Shown here piece after piece: positions 42,201 to 53,582 of a DNA stretch of 64,000 bases; positions within the stretch are counted from its first letter, which is position 1, and each line of letters starts with the position of its first letter. Origin of the DNA: Oikopleura dioica (taxonomy: Eukaryota; Chordata; Appendicularia; Copelata; Oikopleuridae). The stretch covers positions 12,966,501 through 13,030,500 of the forward strand of contig OU015568.1 in assembly GCA_907165135.1 (NCBI GenBank). Direction: 5' to 3'. The notes under the pieces are model-generated. The model saw only the letters and a list, made by a program, of their open reading frames with translations, made no database searches and was not told the origin of the DNA. A program made the position numbers and the translations under genes.

Positions 42201-45200
42201 CCGAGCGCATATTCTTCCCGCGCTCTTCCACTTTTGCAAACCCCTGGTTATTGTTATTACAAAATAAATATAATAAAGCGTACTAGATCACTGTAAACTG
42301 AAAAGCAAGACTGCTGACAGGGATTTTGAGACGAGCAGAGTCCAATTATAGAAAGATGGTTAAAAATTTCCGCACAGGCATCTTTATCCGTGTCACAAGT
42401 CGCTTGATTCATTGCACAATAATAAGTCTCATCTGAACCATCAGCACAGTCGTCTTTTCCGTCGCAAAGAAATTCGGAAGAGATGCATCCTCCGCTACTA
42501 CAGCGGAAGACGTTGTCAAGCAAGTTCAATTCATCATCGTAACAATTGGTGATGTTCGCGAGCGAGCTGCACTGGGCTTCGTCAGAGCCGTCTAGGAAAA
42601 TAAATCAGGTAAGTATTAAAACAACAAGGTGGCACCTTGGCAGTCCGCATTTCCGTCGCACTCGAGATTTCCAGTCGTTTGATCACCAATACATTGAGCG
42701 GAGCCATCTGCACGAGTCTTGCACAAGAATCCTTTGCATTCATTGTCATGATCACAGAAACGCTCGTCCGCGGCTATTTGTGTTACTGGGTTGATGTGAC
42801 AGTCGTTTTTGCCATCACAGACTTGACTTCGATCTAAAGTAAAATCAAAGTTCCCTTACTTATATTTTTTAAATACCGATGCACTGTGGCCCAGCATCAG
42901 CATCGCAGGAAAATTCTTCAGGGCTACAACCACAGTTTTCCTCGTCGGCTCCATCTGGGCAATGATTCTCGCCATCACAAATTTGATGCGATAGAACGCA
43001 TTGGTTGTTGCAGTAAAGCCCAGTTTCGCAAGGATGCGAATAACTTGGATTACCACATAAAGCGTCATCTTCGTCTTCGTTATTTGGACAATCATTTCGA
43101 CCATCACAAACCCATGCTTGCCGGGCGCAAACGTTTTTGCCTGATTTGTGGCAATGAAAAGCATCAGGAACGTCGCAGTCGAGTTGTTTACAGTCGGATT
43201 CATCCTCGCCATAGCCACAATTGATGATTCCATCACATTTCTGACTCTGACTGATGCATTTCAATGACCTTAAAAATAATCTAGAGTCAATTTCTCGAAG
43301 ATTCTGAATACCGAACGCAATAGTATTGGTCTGCTCTGCAATGAGGAGGAGGACATTTATATTCATCGTCTCTACGAATACAGTGCGCAGTTCCATCACA
43401 AAGAGCTTTCTGTGGAAGGCAGTCGCTCATGCGAGGAGTGTAGCCGTAACGTCGGACGATTGTTTTGCACTGATACATTCCACTAGGACACTTGCAGGCG
43501 CTATGAGTTTCGTCTTCTTTATTTGGACAGTCGATAGTTCCATCGCAGAATTTACTCTGTTCCACACAGCGCTCGTTTCCTTATAAATTGCTCAAAAAGT
43601 TCAATGAGTAAAATAAACCTGATCCTGAAGGCGAGCATTTTCGACGAGTTCCCGGAAGAACAGAGCAGGGATCTAAATTTTTTCGCGAAAATCGCAATTT
43701 GCGAATATTTTGCGATTGCGATGCGAAATTTCGCAGAAAATTCGCAATCCAAAAACTTTTTTGATCTAATCGCAATCGCATCGCAATCGCAACTCAGTTT
43801 TCGCTAATAATTCGCAAATTGCGATTTTTTTGCGAATTTCGGTCTTGTCAAAGTGCTCCCTTGTTATTCTGACATCAGTTTTCTTTGACTCAGAGCCTAT
43901 GTTCTGTGTTCTTAAGGCTTCATTGAAAGCCTGACCTCAAAAAATTTTCTTAATTCTATGAAAAGTTACTTTTTTCGCTAAAATTTCGCAAATAGCGACA
44001 AAATCGCAATTCGCGAAAAATTCGCAATTTGCGACAAAAATCGCAATCGCATCGCAATTTCCGGAGTATTTTGCGTCGCAATCGCATCGCAATCGCAATT
44101 GATTTTCGGCAAAAATTTAGATCCCTGGAACAGAGCAGTCAAAATTTCCGCACTCCTTCTCATCAGAACCATCTGCACAGTCTGGAACTCCATCGCAGAG
44201 AGAAATTGGAGCAATACAGTATTTCGAATCCCGTGTTCGTTCGGCTTCTTCCAACTGATCATTCGAAAGCCCTCCGCAGGTTAAAAATCCTCTGTCGCAA
44301 TGGTTACCTTGTTCCTTTGTTTGTTTCCAAACTTCCTCGCAGTTGCCAGTGTCACTATTCATTTTCGTAAATGAGCCGCAGTCATCAACGCATTTTCCGG
44401 TCGAGGAGTCCCTTCTGTATCCATCTCCACAAGTGCAGACAGCATCCGGTCTCATTCCGTTTCCTGGCTTGAGGAGACAGAGTTCGTTTGGATCGCATTT
44501 ATTTTCGCATGGATTTCCAGAGTCCAGAGATGGTTGTAAAGCTTTATCAATAACAACGATTGACATTGGCTTTTGATCAAGTGATTTTGCGAGAAGATTT
44601 TCTGCCTCACATTCCAAGCTTGCATCACAATTTTTATGGATGCGGTAGATGCTCTTTTGTTGTTCTTCCATTCCGATATATAAATATACTCCTCGAAGAG
44701 TGCGATTGAAAATATATGAGTGCTATCATCTGTAACAGGCTTGAAAACATACTGGAACTCGGTGAAATCGAAATTTGTTCTCGCAATATAATCCTCCCGA
44801 GCATCAACGAAGTAGATCATGGGCGAGGATGACCAATTGCCGCTGAAATCCTCTGAACTAGCAGTGATGTCAATAATGATGTCATTTGGCCAAGAAACTG
44901 GAGGAGCTCCTTGCATTGTGTTATCTAAGAGAATTTTTGCATCAGTTCCATCCATATTCACTCGGCCAATGTGACTGTAAGTTCCCCAGTCGGAATAGAA
45001 AAGGACACCCTTCGGCTGATAAAGTGCAACGGCTCTTATGTGCTTGAGTTTATCTCCAACTCCAGGAGTATTCTCGTCCATAAGAGTTTTCGTAAATCGT
45101 GGACCGTCCATTTCTCCAGTCATAACGAAGAGCTTTCCGTTAATTTTATCGCCAAAATAGATATTCCCAGTAATCCAATCTACAGAAAGAGCATCGATTT

Positions 45201-48200
45201 GAGCACGCTCTCGAAGACCGTAGGATTTAACATTCTCTGTGAACAAGTTTTCATTGAGATTTGAAATATCGTGGATCGAGTCTGCTCTAATCGCTCTAAT
45301 ATGAGTAGTACCTTTTTGGCTTCCGTCAACAGAGGCCCAGTAGAATTCACTCAACCTATAGTTGTAATCAAATGCGACAACATTGGACTGTTTCGTGGCG
45401 AATAATTCTGCTTTTTGCTCTTCAAAATTTAATCTGGCGAAGTTTTTCTGGTTGCCGAAGATTATTTGTGGTTTGTAAGTTTCAGAAGCGAACTCATGAG
45501 TTACTCGACAGATTCCGTTCTCATCAGACGCGTAACCGTCCACACATTTGCAGACTGGTGCTTTACCTTCTGTCGGCACGCATTTTTGGGAGCAAGGAAG
45601 ATGACCAACAGAGCAGTGTTCATCATCGGTTTTAACACACTTTTGAGTTGCGAGATTGAGGTATTCGCCGGCGCTACAGTCAATTTTCGGTAAAGCATCA
45701 TCGCAGTTTACCTCGTCATTACCATCCAAGCAGTCTTTCTCTCCATCGCAAATCTTTTCATTTGGAACGCATTTCTTGTCATTCCAATTGCTGGCAAAGC
45801 AAGAGAAGACACCGTTGCAGTGTTCACAGTCTTCTTCATCTTCCATCTCTTCGCAATCCGGAATGCCATCGCATTTCTGAAAGTCTTTGATGCATTCGCC
45901 ACTAGACGGGCATTTCCACTCATCGGGGGCACAATTGCTAAATGTTTGATCTGCTGTTTTTCTCGGGGTTCTAACTGAAGGCTGTGGATCTGGAAGTGGC
46001 TGATCGGATTGAACTCCGTCACATGTGCCGGTCATTGTGCAGTAATATTCGTCGTCGACATCGCGTCGTTTGATGATATGTGATCCGTCGTAACAACCAT
46101 GAGATGAGTCATCATCGCCATCAACAAAAAGGATCTTTGACTCTTTAACACACTGACCATTCTGACAGCGATAAAAACCGACTGGGCAGTGGATATGAGC
46201 AGCTTCGTGCGAGTTCTCACTCGTTTCATCCACTGCAGAAGCACCTTCTTGATGCCAACTATCACAAAACGACTCGTCTGCGCCGCGTTCACAATCGTCA
46301 GTTCCATCACATCGTGATTCCAGGTCAATGCACTGATTCATATCTGGGCAGAGCCAAACATGATCGTTATCGTCAACTTTTTCCAATCGACCATTTGCTG
46401 GGCATGACGGATTCATCGGGAAATCGATGCTTGTATCGCCAAGTTGGTGCCTAAAACAGGTTTTTGCATCTTTTGCCAATGCGTATCCTTTTTGACATTT
46501 GCAATGATGTCCCATGCTTCCATCTTGCGGCTTCTCGCAGATATGTTCGCAGCCACCATTGTGTGGCCCAATGACGGACGTAGCGATACTCTTAGTCGTA
46601 TCAACCTCGCAGAAATCTACGTTGCATTCGGTATGCGGAACAGTTATGTCAATGTTGAGTAGATCGCCAGCGAATTTGATCTCACTCGGTCCTCCTTTTT
46701 CGGGTAAACTTCCGGAAAACTTTCTCATCGTAATAGTTTGGGAGTCTTTACGCTCTAGGACGAAAAACAAATCAATTCCATTCGAAGCCTGGATGACAGT
46801 ATCACCAGTGATGTCGGTTAATTTTCGCCACTTTTTATCATCATGCTCTTTGCACTGAACAGATTTATCCATCACAATACAGAGACGATTTTCAGTAACC
46901 GCAAAGCTGTGAACTCTTCCATCAGGGATTTCAATTTTATATCCATCATCAGTGGTGAAGTGATACCCAGGCAGTTTGATGATGAAATAATTGTCTTTGT
47001 CGTCATTGGTCTCCCGAATGAGAGCAAAAATCGTGTCTATGCAATTAACAAGCTGCATTTGAATGATCTTCTGATTTCCCCTCGCCATAAATATGAGACT
47101 CGGATTTTTGGAGATTTCTTCTGACGCTTCATTCCAAATTGCTTCGGGATTCGTCGTACGGTAGTAGTTCGTGTTAAAAGCTTCACTGAAACGGAACTGT
47201 CTCATTTTTGTGCTTCTTGAAACAAGCTTCATGCTAAATTCTGGTGTGCCCCAAGTAAGTGGAACTCGACCGATATGAACAATCGGGAACGAGTTGTTCA
47301 GGAGGCTCGATTCATGAACAAGTACCAATGGCAAAAGGTTGGTATTCAAGAGAGCGGCGTAAGCAAGTTCGATGGTACCCTGTGGAACAGTCTCAACAAC
47401 ATCAAGGCTTTTTCCAAACAATGTAAATATTCGTGAAGGAGTTTGAAAGACCAGAAGAGCGGGGTCGGTATCTGCCTTCATTTCACACGCTCTTGTTTTG
47501 TCTTCTTCATCGTCTCTAACGCACAAAACGCGACTTTCAGCTGCAATGCCGCTTATATTACATTTAGAGAATCCTTCAGGGCATTTTTGTCTTTTTCTTC
47601 ATCAGACTCGCAATTCTCCTCGTCAGATCCGTCGAAACAGTTCTTCTCTCCATTACAAACGTCCCAGGAGTTGATACACTGGCGTTTATCAGCGCAAAGA
47701 TGATGTAAGTAGTCGACTCCACATGTGATTTCCGGCCGCAAATTACAATTTTCTTCAAGCTCGTCTTCACCTCCCGGACAGTCCCTGACTCCATCACAAA
47801 GTGCGCCTTGGTAATTGTCGTACTTTAGTCTTACTTGCTGAGCCGATTTAGAAATACATTTTCCAGAGTCACATTTGAACTCATCATCGCTACATGTATC
47901 TTTCTTGCAGTCGAGCTCGTCGGAATAATCGCCACAATTTTCATTCCCGTCACAGCGATAATTTTTATCGATGCACTTGTGATTGTGGCAATAGAACTGA
48001 CTTGAGAAGCAAAAGTCGACGAGGCTCGCTTTTGGATTTGAATTCTTTTTGCACTGGTAATTTTCGTTCATCGTGTAGCCGATATAACATTTGCAAATAG
48101 TTTTCTGTCCGTCGAAGTATTCAACTTGAGCATCTGCACACGCACGTGGAGCTGGATCAATGCTCTGGATAGCGTCGAACAGGACAAGATCTCTCGCAGA

Positions 48201-50712
48201 AGGAACTGATCGAACAAGGGATGTACTCCCATCGAGCTCTAATTTGTAGATTTTGTTATTTGATGATAAAAAGAGCTCTGTATTTTTGTGACAGCTCATT
48301 CGCATCAATTTATCTTCAACGAAGATTTCTTCACTGTCGACGATGTCGACGCAATCACGGCCAAAGAAGGTGACTAGAGCAGAGTCAATGCCAAGCTCGT
48401 GAGCGCAAAGTTTTCTATTTTCGATCGAAAAAAGCTTGTTTGCGCACACAACTATGTCTGGCACGATTTCTGGCATGAATCTCGTTTGAGGAGGACTCCA
48501 TTTACTGTCTTTTAGATCAACATAGATTATAACCGCCAGATATTTTTGATCACGAAGATCTTGCTTCGATCGGAAGGTGGTGTGGTGGCCAGACAGGTCT
48601 TTTATGTAAAGAAGGAAAATTCGACCATTTTCAGAGTCAACCGCCATCGAAACTGGGTCGCCCAACCGCCTCATTGATGATGTGATAGGAATGTAATTCA
48701 AGTCGTCATCGTCCTGATCTTTCAATTTGTGAATTGAGGAGGCGTAGATTCGACCATCGGCGAAAAAGAAGATTGTTTGTCGAGCTGGATCCAAAGCCAT
48801 TGCGGAGGGTGATTTAACAGGTAAGTATGTCAAAGTCTTGACTCTTGATGGCAACTCGAGGGAACGGTACATGATTTCAGCGCGAACATGTCCAGATAAA
48901 ATTGCAATGACATCATCGTCTGCTGTTTTGACAAGAAGCCCATCGAGTGGATGAGAATCATCTACAAGGCCTGCGTGTATCTGGTACTCTTCTTCTTCAA
49001 AATCGTAAAATGAAATCGATGACGAATGATGATTTCCAACATTTGCCATGAAAAAGAGATCGTCAGAATGCTTCTTTTGCGATAAATCACATTCTATTTC
49101 AGAACCGCCCCGCAAAGTCGATGAGTAGCAAAGATATTGGCATTTACCGTCTCCAGATCTAAGAGCAAGGGCCCCATCTTTTTCGGGACATTTTTCTGGA
49201 AGAGTAACATCTTCGCGTTTTATCACGATTTTCACTTCGGATGAGATACTTAGAGAATCATATGTTTTTATTGTTGGCTGCTGAGTTTCCTCGTCGATTT
49301 GAATGGTGTAAATATTTCTATCATCATTAACAACAAAAGACATGTCGGGAAGAACTTGCAAGAGACTTTGTATCTTCCCGTGCTCTTCCTTTTCGAACTG
49401 GGATATGTCAACGTCATCGAGCAATTGGCCGTTGTAATCGTGGACAAGCACATGCAACTTTTGCCCAGCAGCAAAATAAGGGACGAAGATTTTTCTCTGC
49501 TCGTATGAGACAGTGATCTGGTGGATGGCGTAAGATTTGTCATCCTTCAAATGAGAGAGCATAAACAGCCGTCTTTTTGTTTCGCCATCAAGGTCAAGCG
49601 CGGCAATGTCGAAGAAAGTATTGGTCAAAATGGTGCGCGAATGTTCAAGAGCTCCGATAAGTGGGTGATCGATGATGAAACGCAAGTTACGAAGTGGATC
49701 CAGTCCAACTTCAACTTCGCTTCTGTCACTCAGGAATACACATTTTGGTGACTCATCTGGATCGTCGAAATTAAGTTGACAGAGCCAAGTTTGAGGCCCA
49801 GTAAAGTAAATTTGTTGAAGATTTGTGTGGAGGGAAAGTTTCTATAATCACTTTCACTCCAGAAAACAAGAAGGAAACTTACGTGAATCTCGTTGATATT
49901 AAAATATTCCTGGAAATTATTAAATTGCAATTTATCCCAGCGATAATCACCATCCGGGGTTCTCAAAAAACACATAAGATCACTATTTGATAGTCTGATG
50001 AAGCAAAACAGGGAGGAGTTGTCGTCGAATGTTGGTGCTCGCGTGTGCTCATCGCTGAATATTGAAGTGTACAAGCGTTTTCCGTCTTGATCCTCTTCAT
50101 AAAATGTGTCTTTATCGATGTAAACGAAGGATTCGATTTCATATTGCACTGTTTCTTCTTTTTCTATACAGGCAGGAGCTTCGGGGTCGAACTCCTTGAG
50201 CAGATTTATACTTTTTGCTTCGTCACATTTACAGATTGGTTCAGTTCCATTAAATATAGCTTGACATGTAGCACTATCGTCGCAAGATGAAGAACAGTCT
50301 GAGTTGCAAGACGCCTCGTCCGAACCGTCATCGCAGTCATTTATCCCGTCACAAAGAGAAGATCTGAATATCTTTTAGAATCTCATTTGCATCGGCGCTC
50401 ATACTTAGGTATGCAAACTGTCGGCGTTGATTTACACTGCGTCCAAAGATAACTGACTTCCGGCGAGCTACAGATTTGAGCTTTCGATTCACCTTCTTCT
50501 CTATCTTTTGGATCTTTGAGATCACAATGGGTCTCGTCATCAACAGTTTGGCAGTCGCGCTCGCCATCGCAAGCGACTAGATACTGGAGGCAAGCGTTTT
50601 CATAACTGCTGATGCTCGGAGATGGTTTTTCACAGAAGAAGGAGTAATTCGGGTCGCATGTTAGGTCCGAGGGCAGTACACTGTACGGTAATAGCGACAG
50701 TGTAAATTTCAT
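39253..50712 (-). CDS. Giant LDL-receptor-related protein (LRP1/LRP2-like)
   Basis: About 3,000 residues. Signal peptide, LDLa repeats (50.7-50.3 kb, for example [16 protein letters not shown]), a six-bladed propeller region (49.7-48.2 kb), LDLa cluster (48.0-47.6 kb; [16 protein letters not shown]), propeller/EGF (47.5-46.4 kb), LDLa (46.4-45.6 kb), YWTD-type propeller (45.5-44.7 kb; [26 protein letters not shown]), EGF, a long LDLa series (44.4-42.3 kb), a last EGF/propeller part, one membrane span ([17 protein letters not shown]) and a short tail with ENHNPLF, an NPXF-like endocytic signal. Ligand uptake receptor. Two hAT-type elements are inside: 41200-42246 in an intron and 43666-44127 in a coding exon. 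Confidence 0.93.
41200..42246. mobile_element. 1.05-kb hAT-type element in an LRP intron
   Basis: Perfect 8-bp target-site duplication GTTATTGT (41192-41199 and 42247-42254). Ends CAGGGGTTTGAAAAAGTGG and, inverted, CAGGGGTTTGCAAAAGTGG; the G/C-rich GAAGAA-containing arms extend about 100 bp. No transposase. Lies in an intron that would otherwise be about 70 bp (donor GTGATCTAG, acceptor AAATCAG). Interior includes an exon-like ORF at 41783-41946. Confidence 0.88.
41783..41946 (+). other. Exon-like Cys-rich ORF inside the hAT-type element
   Basis: Follows an acceptor-like TTTTTTGTTAG. Reads [19 protein letters not shown], then [19 protein letters not shown] and ends SSNSGSK before TAG at 41944-41946. 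No ATG; G/C content and codon use differ from its AT-rich surroundings. Best explained as a captured terminal exon of a host gene. Confidence 0.4.
43666..44127. mobile_element. 462-bp hAT-type element inside an LRP coding exon
   Basis: Perfect 8-bp duplication GAACAGAG (43658-43665 and 44128-44135); ends CAGGGATCTAAATTTTT in inverted orientation. The body consists of simple TCGCAAT/GCGATT motifs in both orientations, able to fold extensively. Inserted within an LDLa module of the LRP gene: reading into the element gives a stop after three codons (…CSVPGI). Removing the element and one duplication gives back a six-cysteine LDLa repeat. Confidence 0.9.
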
Positions 50713-50726
50713 GGTTCCAATTTCAT
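50709..50726 (-). promoter_or_regulatory. Five-codon upstream ORF overlapping the LRP start
   Basis: On the minus strand, ATG AAA TTG GAA CCA TGA after the acceptor AACTTCAG; the TGA overlaps the main ATG as ATGA, the same layout as at the SGNH/RS gene. Confidence 0.5.
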
Positions 50727-50827
50727 CGTTATCTGAAGTTTATAATTAAACAGACATCGAATACCAAATTCAGTCAAAAAAGCAAACAGAAATTGAGTTT
50801 AATAATTCAACATTCGGGAAAAGCTGT

Positions 50828-52181
50828 TTAGATGTTGACTCCGTCTAAGTTCATCGACTCAATATCCAGTCCTTTTGTGTAATAAGTCAGGTCCTCAGCA
50901 TTTTTTCTCTCTTCATTCACGAAATTTCTAGCAGCGTCCTGTTACATGGTTTCACAAAACACTGCTGTGAGAATAAAAAATAAATATATCGTCAGCGTAT
51001 TCACGAGATTCATTCAGCTCTTCGTTTATGAGCAAAATACTTTCGTTTTTGAAGTTTATGAACCAATTCCTTGAGCGCGTCATTTTGTTGCTCTTTGGTC
51101 ATCTTCTCGAACTCCTCCATTCTCGTTATGAACATTTTGGTCGTCTCTTCGAAAATCTTCATTTTTGCTTCTTCATCGAGCAAAAGTGCGACGATACATG
51201 AAGATCGGAGCTTAATCAAGTCGTCCTTTATCCCGGCTATTACGTATTCTTTCTCTCAAATGTTTGGACACTTTTTTATGTAACACAATAATATTTGCCA
51301 AGCAAGTCGGCTTGTTTATTCTTGCCTTTGAAGCTACTATCTTCGAATATAGTAATTAGCCTCGTCCCTTGCGGCATTCATTCTTGTAATCCATCATCTT
51401 CCAAACTGCGAACTGAAAGACTTGATCGGAGAGTATTTTCTGCGATCGCTCCCAAGAGCAGTTTATGGCCATGTAAATAATTCCCAAAGTTGAGCCGAGA
51501 AACTTTAGAATCGGAGGGTCTTGGTCGATATTTTTCGGGTCCGCTAAAAATCATAAATTTAAAATCTTCGAACAGTTTTTACTTCTTGGAAGAGCCATGA
51601 CTTTCATTAATGAGTCGAGAATGTCAGTTTCAACCAAATTGATTGTGAACTTTTCATTCATACAGTCCATCAGCTTGTAAACAGAGTCCAAAAGTGAACA
51701 AATTGAATTCGTCTCCACATTATCTGCGATCATGGGGAAACCATGCTCGTCCTTTTTCCCGTCGACGAGGAAGTCCAAAAAGCACGCTTTCAGTACAGTC
51801 ACGTTGAAGTCGTACTTTTTGACGAGCATCATAGCAAAGTTGTCGATGTCCTTCATTGTCGGAGCATAATCGTGGTAGAAATCAACCACGAAGGAGAAGT
51901 ATTTCACTGCATCTTGGAAATCCTCGGGCGAATGAGTTTTTCTTGAACTCAAAACGCCCATAATTTTTGCAACAACTTCGTCAATTTTAACTCGCCGAAA
52001 AGTGTCCTCGACCTTGGCATGGACATCATCTCCGTCCATGTCGTACTCATCATCAGAATCTATCAAATACTACTTTAGAATCGCCTCGAAATTCGAAAAA
52101 GGTACCGGATATCTGAAGATTAAACTTTCGAATACATTCAAGAGTTTCATCAAAAAGCTGGTAATCTTTTCCGTCAAACAT
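50828..52181 (-). CDS. Helical-repeat (ARM-like) protein, unknown
   Basis: Start MFDGKDYQLFDETLECIRKF, acidic patch SDSDDEYDMDGDDVH, then a series of amphipathic helices (VVAKIMGVLSS, NFAMMLVKKYDFNVTVLKAC, SICSLLDSVYKLMDC, ILKFLGSTLGIIYMAINCSW, LRSSCIVALLLDEEAKMKIF). This looks like armadillo/HEAT repeats with slight resemblance to RAP1GDS1. Introns 52031-52076 and 51544-51581 are GT-AG. The frame breaks near 51367 at a run of G (minus strand): one extra base would continue RLITIFEDSSFKGKNKQADL. The 3' end is uncertain: a stop at 51010 or, after another intron, at 50828. Starts about 330 bp below the LRATD stop. Confidence 0.6.
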
Positions 52182-52507
52182 TATTTTTTTCTTACTTAGT
52201 CAAAATTGGCACTTTGCTTGTCTAGGCGCTAATCCAAAGACGCCAGATTTGAAATAGTAAAGGTCAATTTATTTTGAAGATTAAGCTCTGTCAAGTAGCG
52301 CACAATGAAGGGTTGAATAGTTAAGTTTGTTTTGGGTATAGAAGTGGTAAAGGTAGTTATAGGAATCAGGAGGATTTTAATATAAAGGAACACACGGAGA
52401 AAGTTGGCGACAGTTGACGGGTTAAAAATTAAATAAAAACAAAGAGAAATTTACAGAAATCATATTTTTCGTACTTCGCAGATAAAAATCCACTTCAACT
52501 GATACTT
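52182..52507 (-). other. Intergenic, 326 bp
   Basis: AT-rich region between the LRATD gene and the helical-repeat gene, both minus. No coding stretch or repeat seen. Confidence 0.4.
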
Positions 52508-53497
52508 TTACTGGACGCAACGAACAATGCCACGTAGATTTTGCTTCACACCAAAATGTTTCTGAACTTGGTCGAATCCCATCGTTTCGTACTCGACTTT
52601 TTTGCACATCAAAGAATCGAGTGATGAGAAACGCTCCGAAATTCCCAAATCTGGTAGCTCTTGAAATCAAGTTTTAGCTTTGAGGAAGGAGATTAAGTTT
52701 GTACCTAGGTAATAATTTTGTTGAGAAGAAATTGCAGAGAAATTCGAATTTTTCGTGACACACCAAGCCGCCCAGGCTTGACTGAAACAATCATTTATCA
52801 AAAATCCCACTTATTTCTTAACAACCTGTTTGAAAAATCAAGCCCAGAGTTTTCATTTGTTGCATTTATATAAATATCAGTAGGGGAAAGCCCATCTTCA
52901 TTAGGCGGAATAATGATCGGTAGTTTCCGGCAAGAGTGAGGAAATGTTCTATGAGGGCGTTTTTCGATTATTCCATTTTGCCAGAAAAGAATTTCTTCGC
53001 GATTCCAAATTGCCCATTTTAATTCGCCGTGAACAACGTACTCAAGAATATCACCCGATCGAAATCCTGCTTGAGAGAATTGATCAGGTAAGTGCCACCG
53101 ATCAAAGCTCATTCGAATCAAAATCAACTTGCGCTCTTTTGAGGCTTCTTGCTCAACGAATATTCTCCACGCCAGTTCGTCTTTCAGCGATCGTTTCACT
53201 TCCAAATCGGAATCGTGGACTACTCGATGGGAGGAATCGCCACCGTCAGTGCCGAATACAAAAGTATTGCCGTCGATTTCGTTGCTATTTGAAGGAATAT
53301 CCAGGTCATGGCCCAGAGCAGCTTTTGCTCTAAAAAGTCAATTAATTTCCTTATTTGATCGAACCTTTTATTTACCTTAAAACTTGCTGCTGACCCTGTG
53401 TCTTGACTGCTTGGACGAATGAAGCTGGCTGGTCAATTTCGTCGTCCATTGGAGCCCCAACTTGGGAGTACAGCCCTTTGCCCTGGCTCTGTCCCAT
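52508..53497 (-). CDS. LRAT-domain protein of the LRATD (FAM84) type
   Basis: About 285 residues, introns 53333-53378, 52790-52833 and 52664-52706. N-terminus MGQSQGKG has a Gly-2 for possible myristoylation, as LRATD proteins do. The domain core GFRSGDILEYVVHGELKWAIW and the helix SQAWAAWCVTKNSNF followed by QQNYYLELPD and RFSSLDSLMCKK match FAM84A/B, which are H-rev107/LRAT relatives. The usual catalytic His of HWA is Lys-Trp-Ala here, so enzymatic activity is doubtful. Begins 86 bp after the Pecanex stop, preceded by an acceptor TGTCTCTCAG. Confidence 0.78.
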
Positions 53498-53582
53498 TTT
53501 CTCTTCGACTTCAGTCTAAATTTGCCTCTTTTAGAAACAGTTTGGTTTGAATGTACAGAATATTCTGAGAGACAGAAGTTAA

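Noticed and set aside
41200-42246. GAAGAA-rich ends as an exonic splicing enhancer cluster of LRP
   Set aside because: The stretches are mirrored at both ends with an 8-bp duplication, so a transposon explains them.
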